Positions 1-9,317 of a stretch of DNA of 26,576 nt are shown here, piece after piece. Source of the stretch: Gryganskiella cystojenkinii. Taxonomy: Eukaryota > Mortierellomycota > Mortierellomycetes > Mortierellales > Mortierellaceae. Where the stretch lies: assembly GCA_015852425.1 (NCBI GenBank), contig JAAAIG010000382.1, positions 7,910 through 34,485 on the forward strand. Direction: 5' to 3'. Below the pieces are notes generated by a model. The model had not been told where the DNA came from. It did no database searches and saw only the letters and a program-made list of their open reading frames with translations. A program made the translations under genes and the position numbers. Position 1 is the first letter of the stretch; each line of letters starts with the position of its first letter.

Positions 1-1734
1 GGGGGGGGGGGGAGAGAAAATGGCTGGCTGAGCCTTGTCAAGTTGGGATTTTTGGTGGAGAGGACTTTTGTTTGCAAATAAACGTTTTCGTGAAAATTCA
101 ATGATGAAAAAAAAAGGCAGATGATGAAAAAAAGAAAGTGAACAAGAGACTCTTTTTGAAAACTGGAAGCGGAGGTCGGCTCCTATTTATGCTGTAACCT
201 GGGCGCCGGCGCTAGATCCCTCTTTTTATAATGTATAAAAAAAGAAGTTCAGGCACTGAAGGCGCAGGAGAGGGGGTGGGAGACTAGTGTTGAAAAGGAG
301 ACAGACAACTTATTTGTATACTGGCTACTAAAAAAGGGGGGCGAGGGTGTCCAGGTTGGCAACAAAAAAGGGTAAATTTTTATCTGATGCGTGTAAGAGG
401 GGACTCTGAAGGGGGAGACTCGAGAAGCCGGTTTTAATATCGTTGCTGTCGAGCAGGAGGGATGAAGTCTGTCAAAAGCATGAAATTCGAATGAAGAAGA
501 GGAGGGAAAAACAGTGTCGAGTTACGAAAAGGAAAAAGCATAATCCATGGATGCACCTTGGTTTTCTCCTTTTGTTTTTTTGCTAGGCGAAGTGTTAGGT
601 CTGAGAGGCTTTTTACTCAAAGTTCAGGATAACAAAGCTCATAGCCTTGAGGAGCCAGGTTTGGTACCGAGAGCCTTCTATAATAGCGCGCATCGGTAAA
701 ATACATTGCTCAGCCTTTTTTTGCCTTTTGTAAAATAATTAATAAACGTTACAAACACGAGAGGCACGATGACACTCCAAAGATATCCTCCTTTTTGGGG
801 TGATTAAAGGAAATTCCAGACGTCCAGATGGACATGCGCGCCGTGTTATATTTTTGTGTCTGGATTGAAACAAAAGGAGAGAATAGAAAAGGGGCAACGA
901 CAAAAAAGAACAGGAGGTTCGTCGTTCTCGGAGCGAAATTACTTATCCACAGGTCCATAAAAGACAGACACAAGTTATCGAAGGAGGTTCTCGAAAAGAG
1001 GAGAGAGACAGAGAGCAGTTGAGGCGTGGGGGAGGTGGAGAAGTGAGATAACAAGAACGATCCCTTTTTGTTTTGTTGTGTCTACTTTGCATCACACGAC
1101 CAACCAAAAATATATATATATATAAGTTTTGGCCGGGGTTTCCTTGCAATGATTCTAGAAAGAGAACAACCTCCAAATCTCACACGAAGGTGACACCATG
1201 CTCCACTGATCCAACCTTTGATGCTGTGTAACCAACTGCGCATCCAGGGGGTGTATCTTCTCCTCCACCTCTTTACTGTCGAATTCATTTGTGGCTCCTT
1301 GCTTGGAACAATCAAAAAGCAGGGCTCCTCCAAATCGTTCACACAGAAAAGGAGGCACCATGCACGTTGCAATCAGAAACGGGAATACAAAGTTCCCTTT
1401 TCCTCCGTTCTCCGAGATTTTGTTTCAAGAAATGTGACAGGAAAGGTTTCTGGGAAAAGCCCCAGAAAACGAGAAAACACACTCAGAAAAGAAACACAAA
1501 CCCTCATTTTCCTTAAACCATCATTTTCTTCCCCCTCTTCCTCTTGTTCAATACCGCCGTGGTCAACGATAGGTCGTGTCAGGATTGATTTTGTTACATA
1601 TTTTTTACTCTTAGAGTTTGTTGTTGTTTTGCTAATGTACTATGTGCTTTGGTGGTGACAATGAAAGGTGGAGAGAGATAGAGAACTATGGTATTCTAAT
1701 TGATAAAGATGAACAAAAAAAAAAATCTACGACT
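1..1734. other. Intergenic region, no gene recognised
   Basis: No open frame here looks like a protein family and none is flanked by convincing splice sites. The first twelve bases are a G run. Bases 1-1080 are purine-rich on the + strand, so pyrimidine-rich on the - strand, which is the usual look of a promoter/5' leader in this genome; it may belong to a minus-strand gene lying left of the window. A minus-strand TATAAAAAG-like motif sits near 222-230. The right part (about 1130-1734) should contain the 3' UTR of the permease gene that ends at 1735. Confidence 0.5.
1111..1124. repeat. (TA)7 microsatellite
   Basis: Seven uninterrupted TA units follow an A run. It is a simple dinucleotide repeat in intergenic DNA with no evident function. 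Confidence 0.9.
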
Positions 1735-3837
1735 CTAGAAGATGGCAGCTGCGGCACGACGGAAGATGTTGGGTTTTCCCTTTTGCGTCTCTGATTCGGA
1801 ATCGCCAACAGGCATGGTCGTGTCGAGGAAACTCCTGCCGGTGTCCAGATCCACATCGACTAACCGCAGGATCTTGGTCTTGGCCCACCACTTGTTACCG
1901 AAATACAAGATAAAAATGAAAGGCAAAGTCACGTACGCAGACAAGAACGACTTGATCGAGAAGGGCGAAAACGCCGTGTAACCCTGACCAAACAGGATGA
2001 CAAGACAGACAACAATTGTGTAAATCGGTCCGAACGGATACAACCTTGACACGAACGGCAAGTCCTTCAAAGAACGACCCTGGGCCACGTACGCCATACG
2101 GAAACGCAAATGACAGAACGCAATACCCAACCAGGCAATAAATCCTGTGGTCGAGGCCAAAGCCAACAACCAGTTGTAGGCCTCGCCCTGACCGACCTGG
2201 GGAAGCGAGACAATGAAGGCCAAACAACCGACCAAAGAAGTCGCCATGACACAGTAGACAGGGACACCGTACCGGTTGACATAACCAAAGAACTTGGGCG
2301 CGTTTCCTTCCTTGGAAAGAGTATGGAGTGCACGCGAGGACGCATAAAGACCCGAGTTACCGGCCGACAAGACCGCAACCAAGATAACAGCGTTCATGAT
2401 ATCACCACCGATCGAGATACCCGCCTGAACAAAAACTCGCGTGAAAGGAGACGATCGGATGTCACCCTTGGGGTTAGCCAGGTCTTCATCGTTATAGGGG
2501 ATCGTCATACCAATGATCAAAATGGTCAACACATAGAATCCTAGGATACGCCAAAAGACTTGACGAATCGCCCGGGGCACGTTCTTGCGAGGGTTCTTGG
2601 TCTCACCCGCGGCGATACCGACCAACTCGGCGCCTTGGAACGAGAATCCAGCGTTCAAAAAGATGGAGAACAGAGCCGAGAACCCTCCATGGAATGGATC
2701 CATATCAAAGACTTGTCGACCTGGTTTGGGTGCTCCGGGAATCGGGGTTCCGATCGCACCTCCGATGTAGAGGAAGCCGACAATGATAAAGACAATGACG
2801 GCCAGGACCTTGATCAACGATAACCAGTACTCGGTCTCACCATAAGCCTTGACCGAGGTCAGGTTCAGAGCAGTGAGGATGACGATAAAAACCATGGCCC
2901 AGACCCAGCCGGGACACCGGTCGAGTGAGATCCAATATGAGATGATAAGAGAGGAGGCCACGAGTTCGGTAGCGAGAGTAACAGACCATGAGAACCAATA
3001 GACCCAACCTAAGATAGTGGAATAGATAAGGAGTCGGGTTAGCACGTGACCTGGGCCTGTAATTATTTTCTGCAAACGACACTTTGTGGCTCTGAGTGAA
3101 ACCTGGGGGATTAGGTGAGAGCGACCAAACATTTTTTTCGAAAGATTCTTTCGACCGAAGACTTACCGAGCATGAATCCAAGGGCTGGGTCAAAAAAGCG
3201 GGTACCGTAAGCATTGATCGATCCCGTAATGGGCAAATACGTGGCCATCTCTCCAAGAGAGGACATGAAACAGAAGACCATAGTGCCGATCAGCGTATAG
3301 GCGACCTGGGAGAAACCAGGACCCGCGGTCGCGATACTCGAACCCGAGGCAAGGAAAAGACCTGTTCCGATCGTACCACCTATTAGTTATGGAGGCGATT
3401 TGAGGGAAGGTGAGAAAGGTGAGAAAAGTTGCCCGTTTTGTTTTTTGAGTTTCTTTTGTTTGGGATGTGTTGGGAGTGTTTGTGTCACACAACGGGTCGG
3501 AAGCTGCAGATCTGTTTGCCAGAAGAGAAAAAACACTGAAATCAAAAGTATAGAGAGCGGCGATGCAGGAGACCATCCCAATGCGGGCAACGGTGTACAC
3601 CCAATGCTAGATCGAGGGCGAGGGGAAGATAAGAAAGAACAGCGGTTCCTTACCGAGAGAGATCATGGTCAAGTGGCGGGCCTGCAGGTTGCGCTGCAGA
3701 CCATCACCAGGATGAGCAGCAGTAGTCAGATCCGCATCGTCATGGAGTGACACTGACCCCCTTTTCTCTTCGCCATCGTATGCAGAAGTCTCAATCTTAT
3801 CACCTTCTCCAAAGGAGGTGAACTCTTCTTTCTGCAT
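1735..3837 (-). CDS. Amino-acid permease (fungal AAP/YAT family)
   Basis: This is a plasma-membrane amino acid/proton symporter of the APC superfamily. Three exons, 3837-3654, 3379-3167 and 3008-1735, join in frame to 556 residues. The usual family length is 500-600. The N-terminal ~50 residues are polar and cytosolic. GGTIGTGLF at about 62-70 is the TM1 substrate-binding signature of the family and spans the first splice junction. FQGAELVGIAAGE followed by NPRKNVPRAI is the TM6/loop signature, and its wording is closest to basic amino-acid permeases of the LYP1/CAN1 type, so a cationic substrate is possible but not proven. About 12 hydrophobic segments are present. The ATG at 3837 is the first in frame; upstream the frame has only a TTG. 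Intron 2 has a second in-frame acceptor (see findings). No related genes are adjacent. Confidence 0.95.
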
Positions 3838-4579
3838 CTCGTCGTGCTTTGCTATGCTGTGTCGGCGAGTCGTGTTGGGCAAATTGGGTTGGAGGGAACG
3901 GGAGGGAAGAAAGTCTTGAGAGAGAACAATGAGGGGTTAAACGTCGGAGTCAAAAGAAGGAGAGGTGTTGATAATCTAGCCGATGAGTCGTTTGTATGAA
4001 TGTGTCAGTTTTAAGGTCGGGTGAGAGCGGTGCAACGAGGAAGTGAGTGCACGAGAGTAGGTTGGAGAGTGAAGGGTCAAGGGGAAAAGGATATCGTACA
4101 AAAAAAAAAGGTGAAAAGAGAATGGACAGAGCGTGCGAAGAAAAAATTTGAAAGGAAGGAAAAGAGAAAGAGGTGCCAAACAGTTCCTCTCTTATTTGAT
4201 ACTCGAATCAAAACCTCATGGTCTCTAATCATTCGCTCACACGACTGTATCCGAGGAGAGACCTTTGGCCGGGGAGACCTCTCATTTTTTCCAATATCGA
4301 TTTTTTTTTTTTGGCACAGAAACCTGGAAGGAAAAGGCGCTTCTAGACTTGGATCATCTTCTTTTTTATGTACCCCAGAAGACTCCTTTAGTCTCTCTCC
4401 ATGGGCTTGTAAGCCAAGCGGGTACTGCAGCTGAGGGGAAAATAAGATTAAAAGTGCGGCCATGCAAGTGAGAAAACTTTTTTTTCTTGTCTCCCTTCCC
4501 TTTAAAGCTGGATGCCGTCTGCAAATGGGATCGAACTGCCGCCTGTCTGTGCCACAATGTCAAAAAACGGCGAAAAAGA

Positions 4580-4596
4580 TTTTTTTTTTTTTTTTT
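4580..4596 (+). repeat. Poly-T tract (17 T)
   Basis: An uninterrupted run of 17 T lies in the upstream region of the minus-strand permease gene, where it reads as poly(A) on the coding strand. Such dA:dT tracts commonly keep fungal promoters nucleosome-poor, but position alone does not show that here. Confidence 0.8.
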
Positions 4597-5449
4597 GGCT
4601 TTTTGGGTCCAAATCAGAAAAAGAGTCATTTAGACCAAACGTCGTCATAATACTATTGTAGTCTGCTCATAGAATACCTTTCCGAAGAGTCTCCCATTGC
4701 AGTTGTGGCAAATACTTCCCCTTTTTGCTCCTTTGAACAAAGCAATCCAACAAACAAACCAAAAGGCAAAAAAAAAACAAAAACAAAAACGACAGAGCAA
4801 CACGCACAAAACCGCTACCGAGGGAGGAAAGGGTAGATCAACAACAGAAAATCTTTACAACTCTTTTTTCGGAGAATATTTTCTCAGTGCGTCAAAAAAG
4901 ACCATTTGTCTTCAGATAGCCCTTTTATGCGCCTTTTTTCCCCTCTCCCTGTCTCTCTCTCTCTTTCGAACTTGGGTATCGTGGGTTAGGCGGCAATATA
5001 GTCTACAGTACTGTAGTTTGCTCCCAGCCTCCTCAGTCCGATCTTCGTCATCTCACCTCATCATCGTCCCTCATGTACCTTTTTATGAGCGCCAGGGAGA
5101 GCTATTGTGTCTCAGCCGTCAACTCTCCACTCACAGCTAACAGCGGGGAGAATGGGGACCCACTTCTCCTTCCGCATGATGGGCAAACGGCCAACATCCA
5201 ATCATTCAAGTTATCCCAAGCTTGGGATCAAAGTCCGACTCCCCTCTTTATTGATCACTCCCCTTTTTTCTTTTTTTGCCCTTTTCACTTTTCGCTTCTC
5301 GGAAGAGCTTCCTTGTTTCCAAGCCATTGCTTGGTCTCAAATAAGCTTCTTGACGAGAAAATCGTTCCATTGTAACCTTTTCATCCTCACTCCCTCGCTC
5401 AGCCATTTCGCCTTCATCTTCCGGCAATACCCTTGTACCTCTCGAGTCA

Positions 5450-5457
5450 TATATAAG
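5450..5457 (+). promoter_or_regulatory. TATA-like element without an obvious gene
   Basis: TATATAAG is followed about 20-40 bases downstream by a pyrimidine-rich stretch (5468-5490), the usual arrangement of a fungal core promoter and start site. The next ATG in this direction (5536) opens only a five-codon frame, and the following gene is on the opposite strand. It may start an antisense or non-coding transcript running into the 3' end of the PLC-like gene, or be a chance AT match. Confidence 0.25.
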
Positions 5458-5605
5458 AGAGCCGGTTGATCTCCTCGTCCCTCACCCCACAATATTAACT
5501 ATTACGATAAAGTATCAAAAGCGCGTCGTTCTTTAATGTGCCAATATGACTGAGGGAGGGTATTTTTGTCCCACGCTCCTAAATAAGGGAAAATGGATAT
5601 AGATC

Positions 5606-7272
5606 CTAGAGCGCTATCATGCCCAAGAATCCCACGATCGCCAACGCCCCCAGGGCTTGTTGACTCCAACGCATCCGGATCTCGACCGCACCGTTCGTCG
5701 AATTTCCACCCGAGCCTCCGGCTCCGCCACTGCCATTCGATCCATTCGTCCCAGGAGGCCCTGGGGTCGCCGCTTGACCGTTCCAGGGCACACCATTGAC
5801 CTTGGCAACTGTCTGGAGCAACGATCCAATCTCGTAAAAATCCACAGCGATAAAACTCGGGATCTGGCTAAAGGTGGTTTGACACGAGGTGACATGGCTC
5901 GTCAAGTCCGGTCCATTGGTCTGGTTCGCTAAACCCTTTTGAGGAAGCGTGACGACTTGATTGCCCATGTTGAACTCGCCAGAGACAAAGTGGTTGAGAA
6001 CGTACATCTATCAGAGGAGTCAATCAGGCACGAACGGACAATAAATGAGTTAAATGAACGGACCATCACTGACTAAAGAGGGGACCGCCTGCTGATTTCT
6101 AGCTCTTGTGAGTCGCGTTTTTTTTTGAATACCTGTCTGCGCTGGTCCTTTGGACGATCGACCGTACAAGGGTATGCGGTTCCCTTGGGGATATTATAAG
6201 GGGTCTCAAAGACGAAATCGTACTCGGCCATCAACCTATCGCGCCGTTGGGTTCAGCGGACAGAGAGAGAGACAAACGGATAGTTTAGAAGGATATCCAA
6301 CGTGGTATGTAGTTTCAGCAAAGACTGTTTCGTCAACTAGCGAAGTCTTTTTTAAGCGAGATCCTTAATTAATCCTCATTTTTGACTCACCATGGGACAG
6401 AAGCGGCAGCACCGCTGTCCAGGTAACTGACAAGCCGTTTACCACTCGAAATCATCTGCGCCAATGTGGGCCAAGTCGTGTTGCCGGGCTTTTGGGCGTA
6501 AGAGTAAGGCACAAGACCAGCGGCCGTGTAAACTGTCTATAAATAAAGTCGAGCAGTAGAGAGTCGCTTGAGGGCGTTAGTAGTTGTACATTCTATTTTT
6601 TTCCTGTCGCTTTTGTTAGCCATTCAATTTTTCGGGTCCTCAAGGACCCTTTAGAAGGCATAGGATGATCGAGGAGGAGGCGGTGGAAGGAGTGCATGCA
6701 TTATAGACAGGAAAGGGAAATTAATGACCCATTCTTACCTGAAAGTGTGCAGGAGTGAGATTCTGTGCGTTCTCCCAAAGGATCGTTATCACCTCGTTCT
6801 TGTTCGCATCCATGAACGACTTGATCTGCTTGAGCGTCGCTGATAACGGACCTCCGTCCAAAAGAACGCCTATTATCGTCGATAACAAGCAGAGGCACAA
6901 AAAGGATCAGCCTTGTTCTCGAACCCAAAACAAAACAAAACAAAACAAAACAAAAGCGAACCGGGTGTGCCTACATGATGTGTGACAGAGCTCAATGTCA
7001 TTCACGTTGCCAGACGGAACATTGTATGCATCTAGCATGAATGCTCGAATGCCATCCTTGAGTTGAGTCGGAATGTCATTGTCCTGGTTGGTCGCGATTC
7101 CGTTCAAGGGCTTGAACGCATACGCGTTGTGGGACGTGGCATAGGCGACTTTGTCATAGGTCTTGGAACACAGACCTGCATAACCATTGCAGAGCTGTTG
7201 CTGGGCTTTGGTCAGTTGAATCAAAGCACTGGTCGCGAGAAAGGCGCCGAGAGAGATGAACGTTGACCGCAT
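5606..7272 (-). CDS. Secreted, probably GPI-anchored PLC-like phosphodiesterase
   Basis: Member of the PI-PLC X-domain-like TIM-barrel superfamily as found in many fungal secreted proteins. Exons 7272-6975, 6869-6739, 6536-6391, 6235-6133 and 6007-5606 join to 359 residues. A signal peptide is visible (hydrophobic residues about 5-22, ending TKAQQQ). ATSHNAYA places one candidate catalytic His at 48, and ELCHTSC places the second at 97; LDAYNV (Asp81) follows the second strand. WPTLAQMISSGKRLVSYLD and the FETPYNIP region are typical of the fungal branch. The C-terminus is a Gly/Asn/Ser linker (GPPGTNGSNGSGGAGG) followed by a hydrophobic tail with no charged end, the pattern of a GPI-attachment signal. 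There is no C2 or Y domain, so it is not a classical eukaryotic PLC. Substrate unknown. Confidence 0.9.
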
Positions 7273-8263
7273 TGTTGAGGTGGTCCGCTGAGTGAAATGA
7301 GAAGGGGGGGTGGTATTTCAAATGAGAATGCAAAAAAAAGTGGAATGGGTTCGTGAAAGGAGTAGCGAAGAAAAAGAGAGAGGGTCAACTAGGGAGGGAG
7401 GAGGAGAGAGACAGAGAAAGTGAGAAAAAGGGGAGCCGAGGGAGTCGTCAGGTACAATAGTGATGGACCAGGGTGTATGTGTCCTCGATGGACTAATGGA
7501 ATGGGGGTTTTGAATGAATGGGATTCAAAAAAGAGGATTTGATGGTGATCATATTGGGCGAAGATTAGATGAATGGCGGTTTTGTGTTTGTCATGCCCTG
7601 CTCTTGATTTTTTTCTTACTGTCTATTCTTGGGTCCGCATATTTTTGTTCCAGGGCCTCGCCAAGGAACACACATGGCGCGTAGTTCACCGAAACAGTAA
7701 ATTGAGGCTATGCAAACTACGGATAAGATCAGGGATAGAGTAGGAAAAAAGGATCCACATGCGGCTCGGCGTTCTTGGTGTCTTCTTTCAGTATGTATTG
7801 TACTTTTTAACATCTTGAGCACCGTTATCACGCGACTTGTTCTCTCTTCCCCTGTTGCCTTCTGGAAAATCAAAACGAAAGGACATTGCCATGTAACACA
7901 GACTTCCCCCTCCAAGCTTCTTGGAGTTCTCATCGTTGACATCTAGAAAAAAGGTCGGGCGGGCTGTTCTCTTCCTCCCACCAGAGCTCGTGATGTCCGC
8001 AACTTTGTTGATCGTCTGGTCGAAAAAAAAAAGAACAAAGGAAGGCCCTCGCCCTGCTGGACAAAGTTTTTTTCGACTCTTTCTGGGTTCGTAGGTCTCT
8101 TTGGTCGCACAAATTGACAAGAAGAAGGGTTGGTTTCCAAGTCGGTCTTGCGTTGTCTTTCCTCTTTACCTTGGCAAAGGTGAGAGAGAGAACGCCTTCG
8201 TCCAGTTTGTTTTTCTTGGTTGCGTTTGGATGTTGCTGTGCTCACAAGTTTTTCTCTTTTTCA
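7273..8263. other. Divergent intergenic region, two promoters
   Basis: This ~1-kb gap lies between the start of the minus-strand PLC-like gene and the start of the plus-strand membrane-protein gene. Bases 7290-7470 are purine-rich on + (pyrimidine-rich for the PLC-like gene), as expected for its 5' leader. From about 8150 the + strand becomes CT-rich, and this continues into the start of the next gene. Several short frames exist between 7600 and 8110 but they are low-complexity or interrupted. I recognise no gene or RNA here. Confidence 0.5.
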
Positions 8264-9175
8264 ATGAAAACGCACCCCCTCCTACCCTTCTCTTTCTCAC
8301 CATCTTTAAAACCAATCTCATTGAACTTCTCTTGCTTCTCCTACTTCTCTTCTTCATCTTCTCCTCCCTCCTTCTCTCAACTCATTGATCGGACAGAAAA
8401 GAAAGACGTGACTAACACGACGAGTCCAGCCGTCTACAAGGCTATCATTCATCTCAGCGCCGCCATTGTAGTCCTGGCGCTGGTTTGTTTAGGTCTTGAT
8501 GTCACCCAGTTTATCTTGGCCATTAAGCGTACAAAGAACCTTCCCTACAGCACGATCAGCAAGTTTATCTTTCTTCTCTTTCTCCCCGATGTCGTCTTTT
8601 GCCTGTCTTACTTTCACTACGCCAAGGCCGCCATCGCCGCCCTTGCCTTGCTTAAGTCTTCTGCCTTTCCCTTGTCCTCATTTTCCGTCTCACAAAATGA
8701 GGATACCACCGCCGCCGCCACCGCCGCCACCGCCGTCGACAACCAACACAGCAAGAACTCCAAAAACCGTCGACGCTCTCGAATCGCTGGCGCGCTCATC
8801 CGTGCTGCCCTGGCCCTGGTCGAACCATGTCAGGATATTGCGCGCTTTTTGGATATCACCTCCAACTCCGACCTTGACGCGGACACGTCCTTCACCGCAA
8901 CCGGGTATAAAAAGGCAGATTTCTTTTTCTGTGCCGGTGATCCTGCGCAGGCAACGATCGATACCGACTATTCAGTCGTTGTGAGACAATGCCGCGTCCA
9001 TCGATCCAGGGTCATGGTCTGTTTTATCCTCGTCCTCTTGGCGTTGATCGAAATTGGTTTCTACCTCACGTCTGACATTGATGCCCAGGACAAGAGCGCT
9101 ATCAGCGACAGCAACGACAGCACCAGCAGTGCTGATCATTCCGCCGACCCAAAGCCAAACAAACCAATGCCATAG
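8264..9175 (+). CDS. Membrane protein of unknown function
   Basis: A single open frame of 303 codons from the first in-frame ATG. The first ~42 residues are Ser/Phe/Leu/Pro-rich and are encoded by a CT-rich stretch that looks like a 5' leader, so the real start could be different, for example through an upstream exon; no in-frame ATG follows until the last membrane segment. Clear hydrophobic segments lie at about 60-85 (IIHLSAAIVVLALVCLGLDV), about 100-120 (KFIFLLFLPDVVFCLSYFHY), a weaker one just after it, and about 246-266 (VMVCFILVLLALIEIGFYL). Between them is an Ala/Thr repeat and a basic patch (NRRRSR). The spacing is reminiscent of small four-helix MARVEL-like proteins, but I see no diagnostic motif. 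It is convergent with the next gene, 142 bp apart. The gene is likely real; the product is unidentified. Confidence 0.6.
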   Translation: MKTHPLLPFSFSPSLKPISLNFSCFSYFSSSSSPPSFSQLIDRTEKKDVTNTTSPAVYKAIIHLSAAIVVLALVCLGLDVTQFILAIKRTKNLPYSTISKFIFLLFLPDVVFCLSYFHYAKAAIAALALLKSSAFPLSSFSVSQNEDTTAAATAATAVDNQHSKNSKNRRRSRIAGALIRAALALVEPCQDIARFLDITSNSDLDADTSFTATGYKKADFFFCAGDPAQATIDTDYSVVVRQCRVHRSRVMVCFILVLLALIEIGFYLTSDIDAQDKSAISDSNDSTSSADHSADPKPNKPMP

Positions 9176-9317
9176 AGGAAATACGATAACCGTTACCATC
9201 TTCCTTCCTTCAAGATACCCTCAAATACCACTTTCCCTTCTCAACATCACGACATATTTAATCCCACAATTGTTTTTTTTTGTGAAATACATTCTTTGAT
9301 ATATCACTCTTTTATTT

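Larger units (their letters stand above)
3838..5605. other. Intergenic region between permease 5' end and PLC 3' end
   Basis: This 1.8-kb gap holds the minus-strand promoter of the permease at its left end (purine-rich on +, 3880-4180). It also holds T runs of 12 (4301-4312) and 17 (4580-4596), a 14-bp perfect palindrome (5003-5016) and a plus-strand TATA-like motif (5450-5457). The open frames present are low-complexity and resemble no protein family. A sequence at about 4525-4540 resembles a tRNA T-loop on the minus strand but has no matching stems. Confidence 0.5.

Noticed and set aside
1..12. G homopolymer at the window edge as a possible telomere or structural element
   Set aside because: A single 12-G run with no repeat unit; it is only simple sequence or an assembly edge.
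2110..2544. Plus-strand 144-codon frame opposite the permease
   Set aside because: Its translation is polar and low in hydrophobic residues, as expected of the complement of a membrane-protein gene; it is a shadow frame.
4520..4560. tRNA-like T-loop (GGGATCGAAC on +, TTCGATC on -)
   Set aside because: The flanking five-base T-stem does not pair and no acceptor stem or D-arm is found at the right distances.
4396..4779. Overlapping frames on both strands around the T tracts
   Set aside because: Their length comes from homopolymer-encoded Phe/Lys runs and they show no family-like sequence.
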